64,000 bases of DNA from Azolla caroliniana (lineage: Eukaryota > Polypodiophyta), in assembly GCA_043228905.1 (NCBI GenBank), contig JBHGNT010000014.1, positions 2,232,001 through 2,296,000 on the forward strand, given 5' to 3'. Positions 42,277 through 54,618 of the stretch are shown piece after piece. The position numbers were made by a program, and so were the translations under genes. Position 1 is the stretch's first letter. Every line of letters begins with the position of its first letter. Under the pieces are notes generated by a model. It was not told the origin of the DNA. It did not search any database and saw only the letters and a program-made list of their open reading frames with translations.

Positions 42277-45200
42277 CTAGTGATATCTGCTCTTAATGTG
42301 CTTGGTCCGAGAATGGTAGGCCACATGCTTCACAAGGTGGATGGCACTTTGATTGTCGTAGTAGAGTTGGTATTCCTCCTGTCGGATCCCTAGCTCTCCG
42401 ATGAAGTCCTTCATCCATATTACTTCCTTGGGGGCTTCCACAAGTGCCATATAGTCCGCTTCCATTGTTGATAGCGCAACGGACTTTTGCAACCTCGACT
42501 ACCACGATACGGCTCCCCCTGCATAAGTCATAACATATCCGGATGTAGACCGGCTGGTATTCGCATTGGTCGACATATCCGAATCTGTGAATCCGTCTAG
42601 TTGGGGTTTACCAGCGCTGAATCGGAGGCACATACTCGAGGTGCTTCTCAAATACCGGAGTATCCACTTGACCGCGTTCCAATGCTCTTTTCCGAGATTA
42701 CTCATGAACCGACTCACCACTCCGATTGCATATCCGATATCCAGCCAGGTACACACCATTGTGTACATCAAGCTCTTGACGGCGGAGGCATATGGTATCT
42801 TCATCATATCCGTCTTTTTTGCCTTTGTCTTAGGGCTTTGCTTTCCAGATAGCTTGCAGTTTGCCATGAGTGTCGATCCGACCGGTTTTGCATCCGACAT
42901 GTTGAACCACTGAAGCACCTTTGTCATGTACTTTTCTTGTGAAAACCACAATAGCTTCTTCTTTCGGTCCCGGATGATGTGCATGCCTAAGATTTGTCTT
43001 GCCGGACCCAAATCTTTCATGGAGAAGGTCCGGTTCAAGGCCTTCTTCAGCATGCCGATTTTGGTTCGGTCCGGTCTGACGATCAACATGTCATCCACAT
43101 ACAAAAGGAGTATCAAGAAATTGCCTTCGTCGAATTTCTTCATAAACACGTAGTGATCGGCCTGCATTTTGTGGTACCCTTGATCGGTCATGCAGGAGTT
43201 GAACTTCCGGTACCATTGCTAGGGGGCTTGCTTCAATCCGTATAAGCTCTTCTTCTGTCGGCACACCAGGTGCTCCTTCCCTTTCTTCTCAAATCCTTCC
43301 TCTTGATGCATGTAGATCTCTTTTTCGAGGTCGCCATGTAGGAATGTCGTCTTGACGTCCAGTTGCTCTACCTCGAGGTCCATGTTTGCCGTTATGCCCA
43401 ATACCATCCAGATGGATGACATCTTTACTACCGGGGCAAAGATCTCATTGAAATCCACACCTTTCTTCTGTTGGAAACCCTTCACCACAATCCAGGCCTT
43501 GTACCTCGATGGATTTCTGGCGTCTCCCGGTTTCAGCTTGTACACCCACTTATTCTGTAGTGCTCTCTTTCCTTTTGGCAGCTCTGTCAATTCATATGTG
43601 TGGTTCTCATGCAAGGAATCCATCTCGTCCTACATGGCACTTAACCACTTGCAGTTGTGGGTGTCTTTCTTTGCTTCTTCGAAGCTTTCCGGCTCCCCCT
43701 CATTGGTCAACAATAATGCTCTTCATCCAGAAATCTCTGGGGAGCTCTTCTCTCCCTGAGGAGGGTATCTCCACCTTTGGTGTTCAACTACCGGTTCCTC
43801 CGTTTGTTCTTCATCCGAATCTGATTCGGGGTCTTGTCCGGTTCTAATGTCTCATTCTTCTTCTTCTTCTTCTTCGGTCGGTTCGGTTTCTTGTTTGAAA
43901 CTGGCCAGTTCGTCGAGTGTCATCCGGTTACTGGCTAACATCCGGTTTCCAACTGGGTAAATCCTTGTGTCATCAAACCGGTCTTCGTCGATCGATCTAG
44001 AGTCCATCATTTTCTTCTCTGACTCCTAGTCGGCAATGGTCCTGTCTTCCATGAAGACTATGTCCCGACTCCGGAACACCTTCTTGTCAACCAGATTCCA
44101 CACCTGGTACTTGAACTCATCATCACCGTATCCAAGGAATATACATGGCCTGGGCTTCGGATCCAGCTTTGCTCTCTTGTCCTTCGCAACATGCACATAT
44201 GCGAGACAGCCAAACACCTTCAGATGCCAATAAGATACATCTTTACTGGTCCATACTTTCTGCGATGAGTCTCCTTCCAAGGGTGCTAAGGGTGATCTGT
44301 TTATCACATAGGTCACCATCATCAACACCTCTACCAAAAACTTCTTGGGTAACTGGGCATGTGCTAGCATGCTTCAGACTCTCTCCATTATGGTCTGGTT
44401 CATCCGTTTAGCCAGCCTGTTTAATTCCGGCATCTTCGGCACGGTAAATTCGAGCCAAATTCCCTTCGATCGGCAGTACTCCTCGAACTTCCCCCGATAT
44501 TCTCTTTTGTTATCTGCTCGAATCACCGTCAGCTTCCGGCCGGTTTCTCTTTCCACTCTCGTGTGGAGCTCCTTGAAGATGGATAGCACCTGATGCTTTG
44601 TCTTTAGCGGTGAGACCCACAGCTTCCGACTGTGGTCATTTATGATTGTCACAAAGTACTGTGATCTGGCATGTGACTTCGTGTTCACTTGACACAAATC
44701 GGTATGCACTAGCTCCAGTGGTGCATTCCGTCTCATCGGTGGTCTTGACCAGAAGGAGGTTCGGTTTTGCTTGCCGGCCAAGCAATCGGTGCACTTCTCA
44801 AGTTGCACGTCCTTCACCGGAATGAGATTGTCTTCGGCATGTCTCTTCATCCCCTTCTGGCTCATGTGCCACAGTCTCTTGTGCCACAGTTCACTAGCAG
44901 TGTCAAATGCTACGTTCACTTCTTCCCGGACTATCCGGGCCTGCATCAGGTACAATGTGTTGATCTTCCGGGCTTGAGCCACGATTAGGCTTCCTTCACT
45001 GAATTTCATGACTCCGTTCCGGATGCTACCCATGTAGCCTTCATCATCTAGCCAACTGGTTGATATCAGGTTCAACCAAACCTCCGGAACGTGTTGAACT
45101 TCTTTCAACAGCAATTTGCATCTGGTTGATGTCGTCAACAACACATCTCCTATGCCGGCAATTCGGCATGCATCTTCATTTCCCATCCGGACATAACCAT

Positions 45201-46062
45201 GATCTCTGGCTATGTAGGATGAGAAGCATTTCCGGTCCGGTGTCAGATAGAACGATGCTCTGAAATTGACAACCCACATTGTCTCGTCGCCAACAAGGTT
45301 TAACTCATTCTCCTCGGTAATGAGCATCAGTTCTTCTTCACTTGTCGCGATCGTCGACGTTCCTTTCCGATCAGGACCTCTCTGGTCCGAACTCTTCTTC
45401 GGATCAGTGATGGCGGCCCCTTTCTCTTTCCGAAAATGCCAACAGTTCTTCTGGAAGTGCCCCGGCTTCCCACAGTAGAAGCAAGTAGCCCCCCCCCTTG
45501 ACTTTGTCCCTGTCCCCGATTTGACCCGGTTTTGGGGACTCCGATTTCGGCCTCTTCCCCGGTTATGGTCATCTTCTGTGACCAAGGCCTTCGGATCGGT
45601 TCCAGACTCCCGGTCCTTTCGGCGAGCTTCTTCACAACTTTTCTTCTAGCCCAGCATTGCCCAAAGTGACAACTAGCGTCTCCCAACTATCCGGGAGGGA
45701 ACCGAGTAGGAGCAATGTAATTACGTGGTCGGCCAGAGGTACTTCAAGCGAAGTTGTTTGGTTTATGAGCCCCTGAAATGCATTCATGTGCTCTGCCATG
45801 CTGGATCCGTCCTAATACCGGAGTCTCACTAACTTACGGAATATCGAAACCCAATTTACGACATTTTTACTCTCTAGCATAGTGCCAATTTTCTTCCAGA
45901 GCACATGAGCTATACTTTCTTCATTGAAGTTGTTATATAGGCTCATGTCAATGAAGCACCGGATGTACGTCTTTGTCTTCATGTGCATCACCTCCCATGT
46001 TGTGGCATCGATCTTGTCTGGCAGCCAAAGATCTTTGACCACGAGCATGTCCCTCATCTTCG
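42277..46062 (-). pseudogene. copia C Gag-Pol remnant
   Basis: Read right to left: gag (MRDMLVVKDLWLPDK, SLYNNFNEES), zinc knuckle CFYCGKPGHFQKNC (about 45440-45482), protease site VVNFRASF (catalytic Asp replaced by Asn), integrase (ELWHKRLWHMSQKGMK, LELVHTDLCQV, IINDHSRKLW, VIRADNKREY), RT (FNEIFAPVVKMSS, QLDVKTTFLHGDL, LLLYVDDMLIV), RNase H (GFTDSDMS, YYDNQSAIHLVK, RTKHIKSRYH). Frame changes and stops occur near 45590, 44020, 43220 and 42495. It is very close in sequence order to copia G. Confidence 0.88.
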
Positions 46063-46068
46063 ACTTCT

Positions 46069-49000
46069 ATTACCGGTGCTGGGGCGGCCGTGGTTGAAAA
46101 CGGCACATATCAAACAAAATTGGAGGAAAAATATAATTACCTTCCGGCAAGGAAAAGCCAAGGTACAGGTACCAACACAGCCAAGGACGAGCACTGGCAA
46201 GGAATGTACACCGTTGTATGCAAAGTGCGTCAACATGCTAGAAGGGTTAGCTGACGAAGAAGAAGCGCAGTACTTGCAGGAAAACCCAAAGACCATACCC
46301 CTCTTCGAAATTGACATTGCCGAAGCAGTAGCACCATACTTACCGCAGCCGAAAGAGGCTAAAGCCGAACCGGATAAAAACGCAATCCGGGAGTTACGGC
46401 AAGCGCAGGAAGCATTGGAACGGGAAATGGCCGTTTCACAGCGCGTAAAAGCGTCGCAACTTGAAGGGGTGAACCTAGGGACCACGGACGAAGCAAAACC
46501 GGTGCACATCGCCAAGGAGATGAAGTCCAAAGACAAAACGGCGATGATCACACTTCTCACGGAATTTCGCGATGTGTTCGCCTGGTCATACGAAGGCATG
46601 CGAGGACTCGACCCTCAGTTATACCAGCATCAGGTTCACTTGAGCAAGGATGCAAAACCAGTGGCACAAAGACAATACCGGATGAATCCCAATTATGCCG
46701 CCAAAGTCAAGGAGGAAATTGACAAACTGCTAAGAGTTGGCTTTATCCGTCCGATAAAGAAAGCGACATGGCTGAGCCCGATCGTAGTCGTACCGAAGAA
46801 GAACGAAAAAATTCGAGTTTGTGTGGACTACCGGAAATTCAATGCGGCTACGGTAACGGATGCGTTTCCACTTCCGTTCACAGATGGAGTGTTGGATGCC
46901 GTCGCCGGCCATGAGGTCTATAGCTTTCTAGACGGATCCAGCGGGTATAATCAGATCCGGATGCACCCCGACGACCAAGAGAAAACGGCTTTCGTCACCG
47001 AATGGGGGGTGTTTGTGGCCGTGGTGATGATGTTCGGACTCAAAACGGCACCGGCAACATTTCAACGAATCATCATGGAAATCTTTGGTGAATATATCCC
47101 GGCTTTTATGCAGGTTTTCCTTGACGATTTTGCCGTCTATAGCCGGGAGGAGGACCATTTTCAGCACCGCCGTCTTTGTCTAGAAAAGTGTAGAGCGTAC
47201 CGGCTAAGCTTGAATCCGGCAAAGTGTGTATTTGGCGTGTCCAGTGGAACCTTATTAGGACATATTGTGAGCCAGGAAGGTATTGCAGTCGACCCGGACA
47301 AAGTTAAAGCCATATTAGAAGCACGGCGCCGGCAACGGCAAAGGCATTGAGCCGGTTCTTAGGCTAGATCCGGTGGCACAGCCGAATGCTCCGATACTTG
47401 GCCAACCTGGCTACACCGTTGCATGTCGTCGTGCATCGGACACCATTCCAGTGGACCGACACCGAGGATAGGGCATATAGGGCCCTCAAGGTATTGTTGT
47501 CGCAAGCACCGGTAGTGCAGCCTCCGGATTGGAGTAAAGAATTTCATGTATTCGTGGACGCCTCCGACATCGCAATCGGAAGCGTATTAATGCAGCTCAC
47601 GGAGCCAAAGTGGTACCGGCCAGTGTACTATGCCAACTGAAAGCTATCCCAAGCGGAACGGAACTACTCTACCACGGAACGGGAAGCTCTAGGGATGATC
47701 TACAGTGTGACAAAGTTTCGGCATTATTTATTGGGAAGGAAGTTTTCCTTCCATGTAGATCATTCGGCACTCCTTTACCTGGTGTCCAAAGCCTCACTCA
47801 CCGGTAAGTTGGCCCGGTGGACCTTACTGTTACAGGAATTCGAGTTCGAAATATTCCACTGACCCGGGATACAGCATGTCGTAGCGGATTACTTAAGCCG
47901 ATTAGAGTCCGGAGAGACGGGTGACGGAGTAGCGGATGAGTTCCCGGATGCAGAGCTGTTTCGAGTCACTACGGAAACGGCGGCAAATGAGATGGTGGCA
48001 CAGGAAGACAAGTGGCTCACAAACATCCACCAGTTTCTGAGCACAGGACTGCCTCCGAAAGAGATGAACCGGGACGAAAGGAAACGCCTGGTAGTGCAAA
48101 GCCAACATTTCTGCTTACTGCAAGACACACTTTACCACAAGGGCGCGGACGGCATATGGAGACGGGCTATGCGCAACGATGAAAAGGACCTCATACTGAG
48201 GGAAGCCCACTGCGGAGTTGCCGGAGGTCACTATGCCAGAGATGCGATGGCCAGGAAAATATGGCAAAGTGGCCTATGGTGGCCAACGACATTAAGAGAT
48301 GCGGTACGGTACGCAAAAGAATGTGACCTATGCCAACGAATGGGCCAGCCAACGGAGTAGGCTCGTATGCCACACCAGCCTGTACTACCACTCGAGCCAT
48401 TCCAGAAGTGGGGGTTGGACTTTGTTGGACCATTCAAACCACCGGCAATGAGAACAGGTAATCGGTACGTCATCGTCGCGACGGATTACTACACAAAATG
48501 GGTGGAGGCCAAAGCCTTAAGAGACAACACCGCTACGTCAACGGCAAAATTTCTGTACGAGTACATCTGGTGCCGTTACAGATGCCCAATCGAATTAATA
48601 AGCGACCAAGGGGGACACTTTCTCGGCCAAGTAGTTGAAAGCCTGACGACATTCTATGCCGTTGTCCATAAACGGAGCACACCATACTATCCGCAAGCGA
48701 ACGGGTTAGCTGAATCAACGAATAAAACGCTCCAGAATATCCTCCAAAAGATCGTCAACGAAAACCGAACGGATTGGGATACCAAGCTACATAGCGCGCT
48801 TTGGGCATACCGGACGGCATATAAAACGAGCATCCGAACAACACCGTTCCGGTTAGCGTTCGGACTAGAGGCGGTAATGCCGGTGGAATTCCAAGTAACC
48901 AGCTTACGGATCCAACTACGGGAAAGGCTGAACGAGAAGGAGTCGGAGGCAATACGGTTAACAGCGCTGTGTGAACTCGAGGAACAATGAATGGCAAGCA

Positions 49001-49440
49001 TCCTGCACTTAGAATTGGAACAACGGCGATGGAAAGCATTTGTCGACCGGCACAGGAAAGGAAATGAAAAAATGTTCGCAATCGGCAAGCCGGTGTTAGT
49101 ATTTCAGACCCGGATGGGCAAGATGCCGGGAAAACTACGGTTTAGATGGACCGGCCCGTATTGGCTAACACGTGAGTATAATGGGTCCTACCAGTTAGGG
49201 ACACTTGCCGGCGAAGTGCTAGGCAAATGGGTCAACGGATTCCGATTGAAGCCATATAGAGGACCGATGCCTAAGAACCCATTTGAGCAAAGGACCGACA
49301 TCGGTGAGGAAACGGCAACCTGTGAGGGGAACGGCAACCACCAAGACGGAGGAGACGGCAAGCCGGTAACAGGGGAGAATGAGGTGACGGCAAACCGTAA
49401 TGAGGCCGGTAAGGGTCCGATAGGACCAACAAACAACTAA
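46069..49440 (+). pseudogene. gypsy B Pol remnant
   Basis: It starts within the protease, 3' of the active site, and follows gypsy A Pol almost residue by residue. RT reads VCVDYRKFNAATVTDAF and FLDD is intact (about 47122). A one-base deletion near 47325 shifts the frame. In-frame stops at 47364, 47638, 47860, 48358 and 48988 replace Gln or Arg codons of gypsy A. Integrase ends with WTGPYWLTREYNGSYQLG and FRLKPY. The tail to 49440 differs from gypsy A, including a repeated ETATCEGNGN region. Confidence 0.9.
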
Positions 49441-50239
49441 CCTGACACCACGTTAAAATGTATCCAAAAAAAAAAAACGAAGTAATCATGCAAAAGCGAG
49501 GTATGAATGGACGAGAGAGCGAGGAGCGAAAAGGTACGTAGTGGGCATTTAAGCGCCACCACAGGACATAATGCTATTTTAGTACACGATGTGCACACAC
49601 TCGAAAAAGGCGCCAGAATGCACAGAGAAAAACCACTGCGCGTGGAAACCCTCTACTTTCGCGAACCCAGGAGCACAGAAGCACCAAGGCGCTGCAAGAT
49701 CATCAAACGAGAACCTACACATAGAGAACCCCCGCCTTCTGAACTCTCTCTCTCTCACTCTCACTCTCATCACCAGCCGACCTCGCCACCAAAGCTGACC
49801 TCGACACAGACATGGACCCGCAAACGCTGTCGGAAGCCGCCAAGACATGGCTAAAGCAACACGGGCTCGAGGGCTTCTTGATGATTATGGAGGTACCGCC
49901 ACACAAAGAAGCCGACAAGGTGATCAAAGAAATCGACACAGAGGTCATAACGGCGGAGGCGATTCGAGTGTTAACAGGCCTTCCGGAGGGAGGCATACTC
50001 ACGATTGACAATCCAACCTCGGAGCAACTCATCAAGTATTTTGGTGAGTACTCCCTAGACAACAAGGGCTACCGGACACAGGGCGGCGGAGATATGTTGT
50101 TCCGCGAGATTGCTCGTGTGCTCCACGAATACGGCCATGTGTACCCTAGACCCCCTGTCATGCCGCAGAACCGGGCAGGGATGATCATCGCCACCTATGA
50201 AGGGATCAAGGTGGATTGGCCGGTATTGATCGTAGAAGG

Positions 50240-51188
50240 TTTGTATGCGGCGATCGAGATTGTCAGAGGCAAAGACGGCAAAGAAGGCCGAGACGGACGG
50301 ATGATATGGCACGTCGTAACACAGTGGCTCACCTTACTTGTGCCACCCGTCCAGCCCGTCCAGCCCAAGAAGCGGGGAAGAGTGGCGGACGGCACCCCAA
50401 AGACTGCTTCCAAAAGACAAAAGTTGTTGGCCTCTAAGGCCACTAAGGGGAAGGCGGCGGACGCAGAACAGGCGGGAAAGGAGAGCGCCAACCGGAAGCG
50501 GCCAACGGATGCGCAGGAGGAACCACCGGTACGGCCCGTAAAGGTTCGTAGACAGTTTGTGTGCGGCGATCGAGATTGTCAGAGGCAAAGACGGCAAAGA
50601 AGACCGAGACGGACGGAGGATATGGCACGTCGTAACACAGTGGCTCACCTTACTTGTGCCACCCGTCCAGCCCGTCCAGCCCAAGAAGCGGGGAAGAGTG
50701 GCGGACGGCACCCCAAAGACTGCTTCCAAAAGACAAAAGTTGTTGGCCTCTAAGGCCACTAAGGGGAAGGCGGCGGACGCAGAACAGGCGGGAAAGGAGA
50801 GCGCCAGCCGGAAGCGGCCAACGGATGCGCAGGAGGAACCACCGGTACGGCCCGTAAAGGTTCGTAGACAGTTTGTGTGCGGCGATCGAGATTGTCAGAG
50901 GCAAAGACGGCAAAGAAGGCCGAGACGGACGGAGGATATGGCACGTCGTAACACAGTGGCTCACCTTACTTGTGCCACCCGTCCAGCCCGTCCAGCCCAA
51001 GAAGCGGGGAAGAGTGGCGGACGGCACCCCAAAGACTGCTTCCAAAAGACAACAGTTGTTGGCCTCTAAGGCCACTAAGGGGAAGGCGGCGGACGCAGAA
51101 CAGGCGGGAAAGGAGAGCGCCAACCGGAAGCGGCCAACGGATGCGCAGGAGGAACCACCGGTACGGCCCGTAAAGGTTACACTCCGTC
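50240..51188 (+). repeat. 316-bp tandem triplication in gypsy B third ORF
   Basis: Three near-identical copies have matching points at about 50241, 50557 and 50873. Each holds GCGGCGATCGAGATTGTCAG and AAGCGGGGAAGAGTGGCGGA blocks. Gypsy A has a single copy of this region. The first boundary shows a join at GTAAAGGTTCGTAGACAGTT. Confidence 0.9.
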
Positions 51189-53157
51189 GACCGGTGAATA
51201 GAGAAACGGACCCCTTGGCGGCAAAACTCAATGCCGGGACTCAGGAAGAGGAAATAGAGGCGGAGCCTACGGAGCACTACAGAAATAGAGGAGGAGCCTA
51301 CGGTCGTCGGCCAGGACCGTTGAGGCAGCCGAGAAACGTTCGGACCCTCAGACGGAGGGAACACCGGCTCCCCATACTGAGACTCCCACACCAAGGGAGG
51401 AACCGGAACCGGTGCGCATAGCACCGGAATCAGAAGCCCCTGCACCACCGGCAACACCAGCAAGTCCCATCCCGCCAGAGCCGGAAAGGTCAATGCAGCC
51501 TCCCTCGGCCAACCAAGAAGAAGCGCAAGAGGAACCAGGACAGTAGGGTGGTCCACGGGCGGAAACAGAATTGCAACTCGGTGCAATCAGGCGGGACCAC
51601 CCATCTACAAGCAAGCCCATCCGTCAAAGCTCCGTGCAAACGCAACAAGGCACCGGTAGCTTATGGCTTCGGTGGATAGGCGAACAGATTGCCGGAGCAG
51701 TGGGGTATATTGAGGTGGAAGAAAGAGCGCAAAGCAAACGGTTGCTCGTCACAACCGAACAACTAGAGACAGCCCGGTCCAGAATCCGGTGCCTTGAAAA
51801 AGACTTGGATCAGGTCACGGCAGAGATGGCCAAAATGGCCTTAACGGCAACACAGATCCAATCACCGGTGACTCCGGTAAGTGTACAGAATAAAGAAACA
51901 GATCAACCTGTACATACCAATAAGACCCCCCGGCAACGGAAACCGTTCCAGCGAGAGATGCGGCGCAAGCCCAGGAGCTTGCGGAATTGAGAGATGAACT
52001 TGCCGCACAAGAAGTGCTAAGGAGCCGTGAACAGGAATTGAAGACAGCGGCCGAAGCCGAATTAAAGAAGACTGCTGAGAACCTCCGCCGGGCAAAGGAG
52101 AGCCTCCGGAAAGGCCATCAAGCGTACGACCAGCTAAGGGAGGAAAAAGACAAAGTGTTGCAGGAAAAGGACAAGTTGCAGAAGACGGCGGAAACGGAAA
52201 TTGAACGGCTAAAGGAAGAACTCCGCCAGCAGAAGGACCACGAGGACCGGGCCCGTCGACAGATCAACGCACGGCTCAAGCAAAAGACAGATGATTTTGA
52301 GCACCTGCACCGGGACTACAAACGGCTGGAAACGGAGCATAAGGAATGGATGGCCGAGCTCCAGTAGGAAGTTGATCGGGCCGCGACAGCAATCGCCGAC
52401 GAACGTGCGGAAAATACAAGACGGTTGGATGAGGTGGAGAAGGTCCGGATGGAGCTCTAGAGGCAGTAGCGGGAAGAAAAGGAGAGAGCGTCAACGGTAT
52501 TGCAGAAATTACAAAGCACATATCAAAGGCAATTGACGCATTACAAGGAGCAGGCAGAAGACAACGTCAAAATCATCAAGCAACTGAAGGAGGAACGGCA
52601 AGCGGCGGAAATCAAATCACAATTGGGAACGGGCCGAATTCAGTGCATCCTCCGGGCATGGCTGAATCAGACAAAACGCTTGATTGATGAAAGCTCCGTA
52701 AGATGGTGGACAAAGTGGGCACAAAACGCGGCAAAACTCCAATTACTACGGGCAGACGTGGCAAACCGGCGGAAGGAAGGAGATGATTGTTACACGTTGA
52801 CTTCCGAGGACTTCACCACCATACGGGACGAGTTGGCCGATGACTTCCAAGTCCTGGCAGATGAACAACTGGCGCAGGTCTGGCAACTCGTAGCCCAGCT
52901 AGACGATGATAGGCTAGACGCTCAAATCCAGTTTGAAAGCTACGAGCGGTCCCGGGTTCGGGAAGAAAAAGCACGGGAAGCGGCAACGGTTAACCTTAGT
53001 GATGAGGAACCGTCGTCGGCCGAGGGCCAGCCCGGAACCAGTCAACCGGAGACCACTACGACGAAGGGAGCAACGACGGAGACGCCGGTGTCAAAGCAAC
53101 AAACGGAGGAGCAGCCGCAACAGCCACCAACGGACCCGTCGCAGCAGCCATCAACGG

Positions 53158-53160
53158 AGC

Positions 53161-53192
<32 letters not shown>

Positions 53193-53193
53193 C
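53158..53193 (+). repeat. CAA microsatellite encoding glutamine
   Basis: About eleven CAA triplets encode a Gln run in the tail of the gypsy B third ORF. Gypsy A has a mixed CAG/CAA Gln region at the same place. Confidence 0.85.
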
Positions 53194-53312
53194 CAATTCC
53201 AGATGAACCATTAGAGACTCTCGAACAAAGCATTCTCGATATTTTGGACGAGGAATAGCAAGGGTCGGATGTGGATTCGACGTACAAGGTATTGTCCCAC
53301 GGGCGTGCCATG

Positions 53313-53749
53313 TGTTACCGGCCCGGCCGGCAAAGGAGTCCAAAGTGTGAAACGGGGAGTTATTTAATTAGTAGGAATGGTTGTAAGTAAGCTATGAGTG
53401 TGGACGGACAGACCGGAACTGGTATGCCGTTCCGGATCCGGACCGATCCCGAACATGTGCGGATGGCACTGTTTTGTAATACAGACCGGAAACCTATTTA
53501 AAGGCCTAGATACAATGTAATGATCAGCGGTTAATTAATAAAGCTTAGTGTTGTTATCTCTCTTTGTTAATTGTCGTTCTGCATTCATTGTTATATCCTA
53601 CGCGTGTAAATATTAAGGACGATCATGCTAAGTAACCTAATTAAGTCGGATTAATCGTTGAGTCTAATCCTGTTGCCGTAACACCCTTTGGTGAAGTGTC
53701 TTCCGTAGACACCCTGTGTTAGGCCATTGTCCGGCCCTAAGAATTAACA
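53313..53749 (+). repeat. 3' LTR of gypsy B (437 bp)
   Basis: It runs from TGTTACCGGCC to GAATTAACA. It is alignable with the gypsy A LTR throughout (CCGTTCC-GATCCGGAC, ACCTATTTAAAGGCC, ACCCTTTGGTGAAGTGTC) but clearly diverged. Confidence 0.9.
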
Positions 53750-53821
53750 ACTTCCACAATGGGTAGTTGGAGTCGGTGAGCTTGAACATGCCGTTGAATG
53801 ATTCTTCCATTTCCTTTGTTT

Positions 53822-53833
53822 GCTCTGATACCA
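53822..53833 (-). other. primer binding site of copia C
   Basis: The minus strand reads TGGTATCAGAGC, three bases inside the LTR start at 53837. It confirms that the LTR to the right is the 5' LTR of a minus-strand element. Confidence 0.88.
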
Positions 53834-53836
53834 GAT

Positions 53837-54618
53837 TGTGAGGAATAGCCCTCAGCCACAACCGAGACTCAAACACTTTATGAAAGAACAAAATAGAAAT
53901 GGAGGTTTGTACACTTACACAGAAGAGACGACATAGGATGTTAACGTGCAAAACCCTAATAGGGAAAAACCACGGGAACCCACAAACTCCAACTATCACT
54001 ATATGAGAAAGGAGGTACAAGAGGAGACTCAGAGGCAACGACCTCTAGCTTTGTATCTTCGCCAACCAGTGGCTTCTCTTAACTCTCTCTCTCTCTCTGT
54101 ACAACTTTATGAAAGAACAAAACAGAAATGGAGGTTTGTACACTTACATAGAAGAGACAACACAGGATGTTAACGTGCAAAACCCTAATAGGGAAAAACC
54201 ATGGGAACCCACAGACTCCAACTATCACTATATGAGAAAGGAGGTACAAGAGGAGACTCAGAGGCAATGACCTCGAGCTCTATATCTTCGCCAACCGGCG
54301 GCTTCTCTTTACTCTCTCTCTCTGTACTACTATACATCAACTCACAATAACAACATACTAAAGTAATTGCCCTAAGTCATATTTATACTTATATGACATT
54401 TGGGCTATTTACAAATATAGCTTCGATAGGCTCACCATGAAACATATTTACACATATGTCCTTGGATCCGGTTTGCACTGAATCCATCCAGATTCACTCA
54501 ATCCGGTTTCCGGGTCTCATCCGGAACCCTTCCGGATCCGGTTCCTTCATTTGGCTCGTTCGATCCGGCTTGTCCGGTTCTCATCCAAATCCCATCCGGA
54601 GGGATCGAATTCCCAACA
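53837..54618 (-). repeat. 5' LTR of copia C with a 229-bp internal duplication
   Basis: It runs from TGTGAGGAAT to TTCCCAACA. A block beginning TTTATGAAAGAACAAAA occurs at about 53878 and 54107, so 229 bases are duplicated in tandem. Related LTRs have one copy. It also holds the AGTCATATTTATACTTATATGAC TATA hairpin near 54375 in weaker form. Confidence 0.87.

Larger units (their letters stand above)
49812..53258 (+). pseudogene. gypsy B third ORF remnant
   Basis: It starts MDPQTLSEAAKTWLKQHG, parallel to 29208. Residues 1-190 are well conserved. A 316-bp segment is present three times (about 50240-51188), and since 316 is not a multiple of 3 the frame breaks. The coiled-coil part continues in pieces (51571-51990, 51987-52367, 52500-53258) with stops at about 52366, 52458 and 52467. 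The tail has a CAA-encoded Gln run and ends LETLEQSILDILDEE, like gypsy A. Confidence 0.85.
46068..53749 (+). mobile_element. gypsy B: decayed, 5'-deleted sibling of gypsy A
   Basis: ACTTC duplications lie at 46063-46067 and 53750-53754, so both outer ends are in place. The left end starts TATTACCGG, like the LTR tip TGTTACCGG, then jumps directly into protease coding sequence (LGRPWLKTAHIKQNW). So the 5' LTR, leader and gag were deleted after insertion. The 3' LTR is 53313-53749. Pol and the third ORF carry many stops and duplications. Confidence 0.88.
42248..54618 (-). mobile_element. copia C: minus-strand copia element, split by gypsy B and 3'-truncated
   Basis: The 5' LTR is 53837-54618, the primer site 53822-53833, and the gag start near 53808. 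Gypsy B splits gag at 46067/53750 with duplicated ACTTC. The rest runs from 46062 to 42277. The 3' LTR is absent. It is the same family as copia 1 and copia G. Confidence 0.88.
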
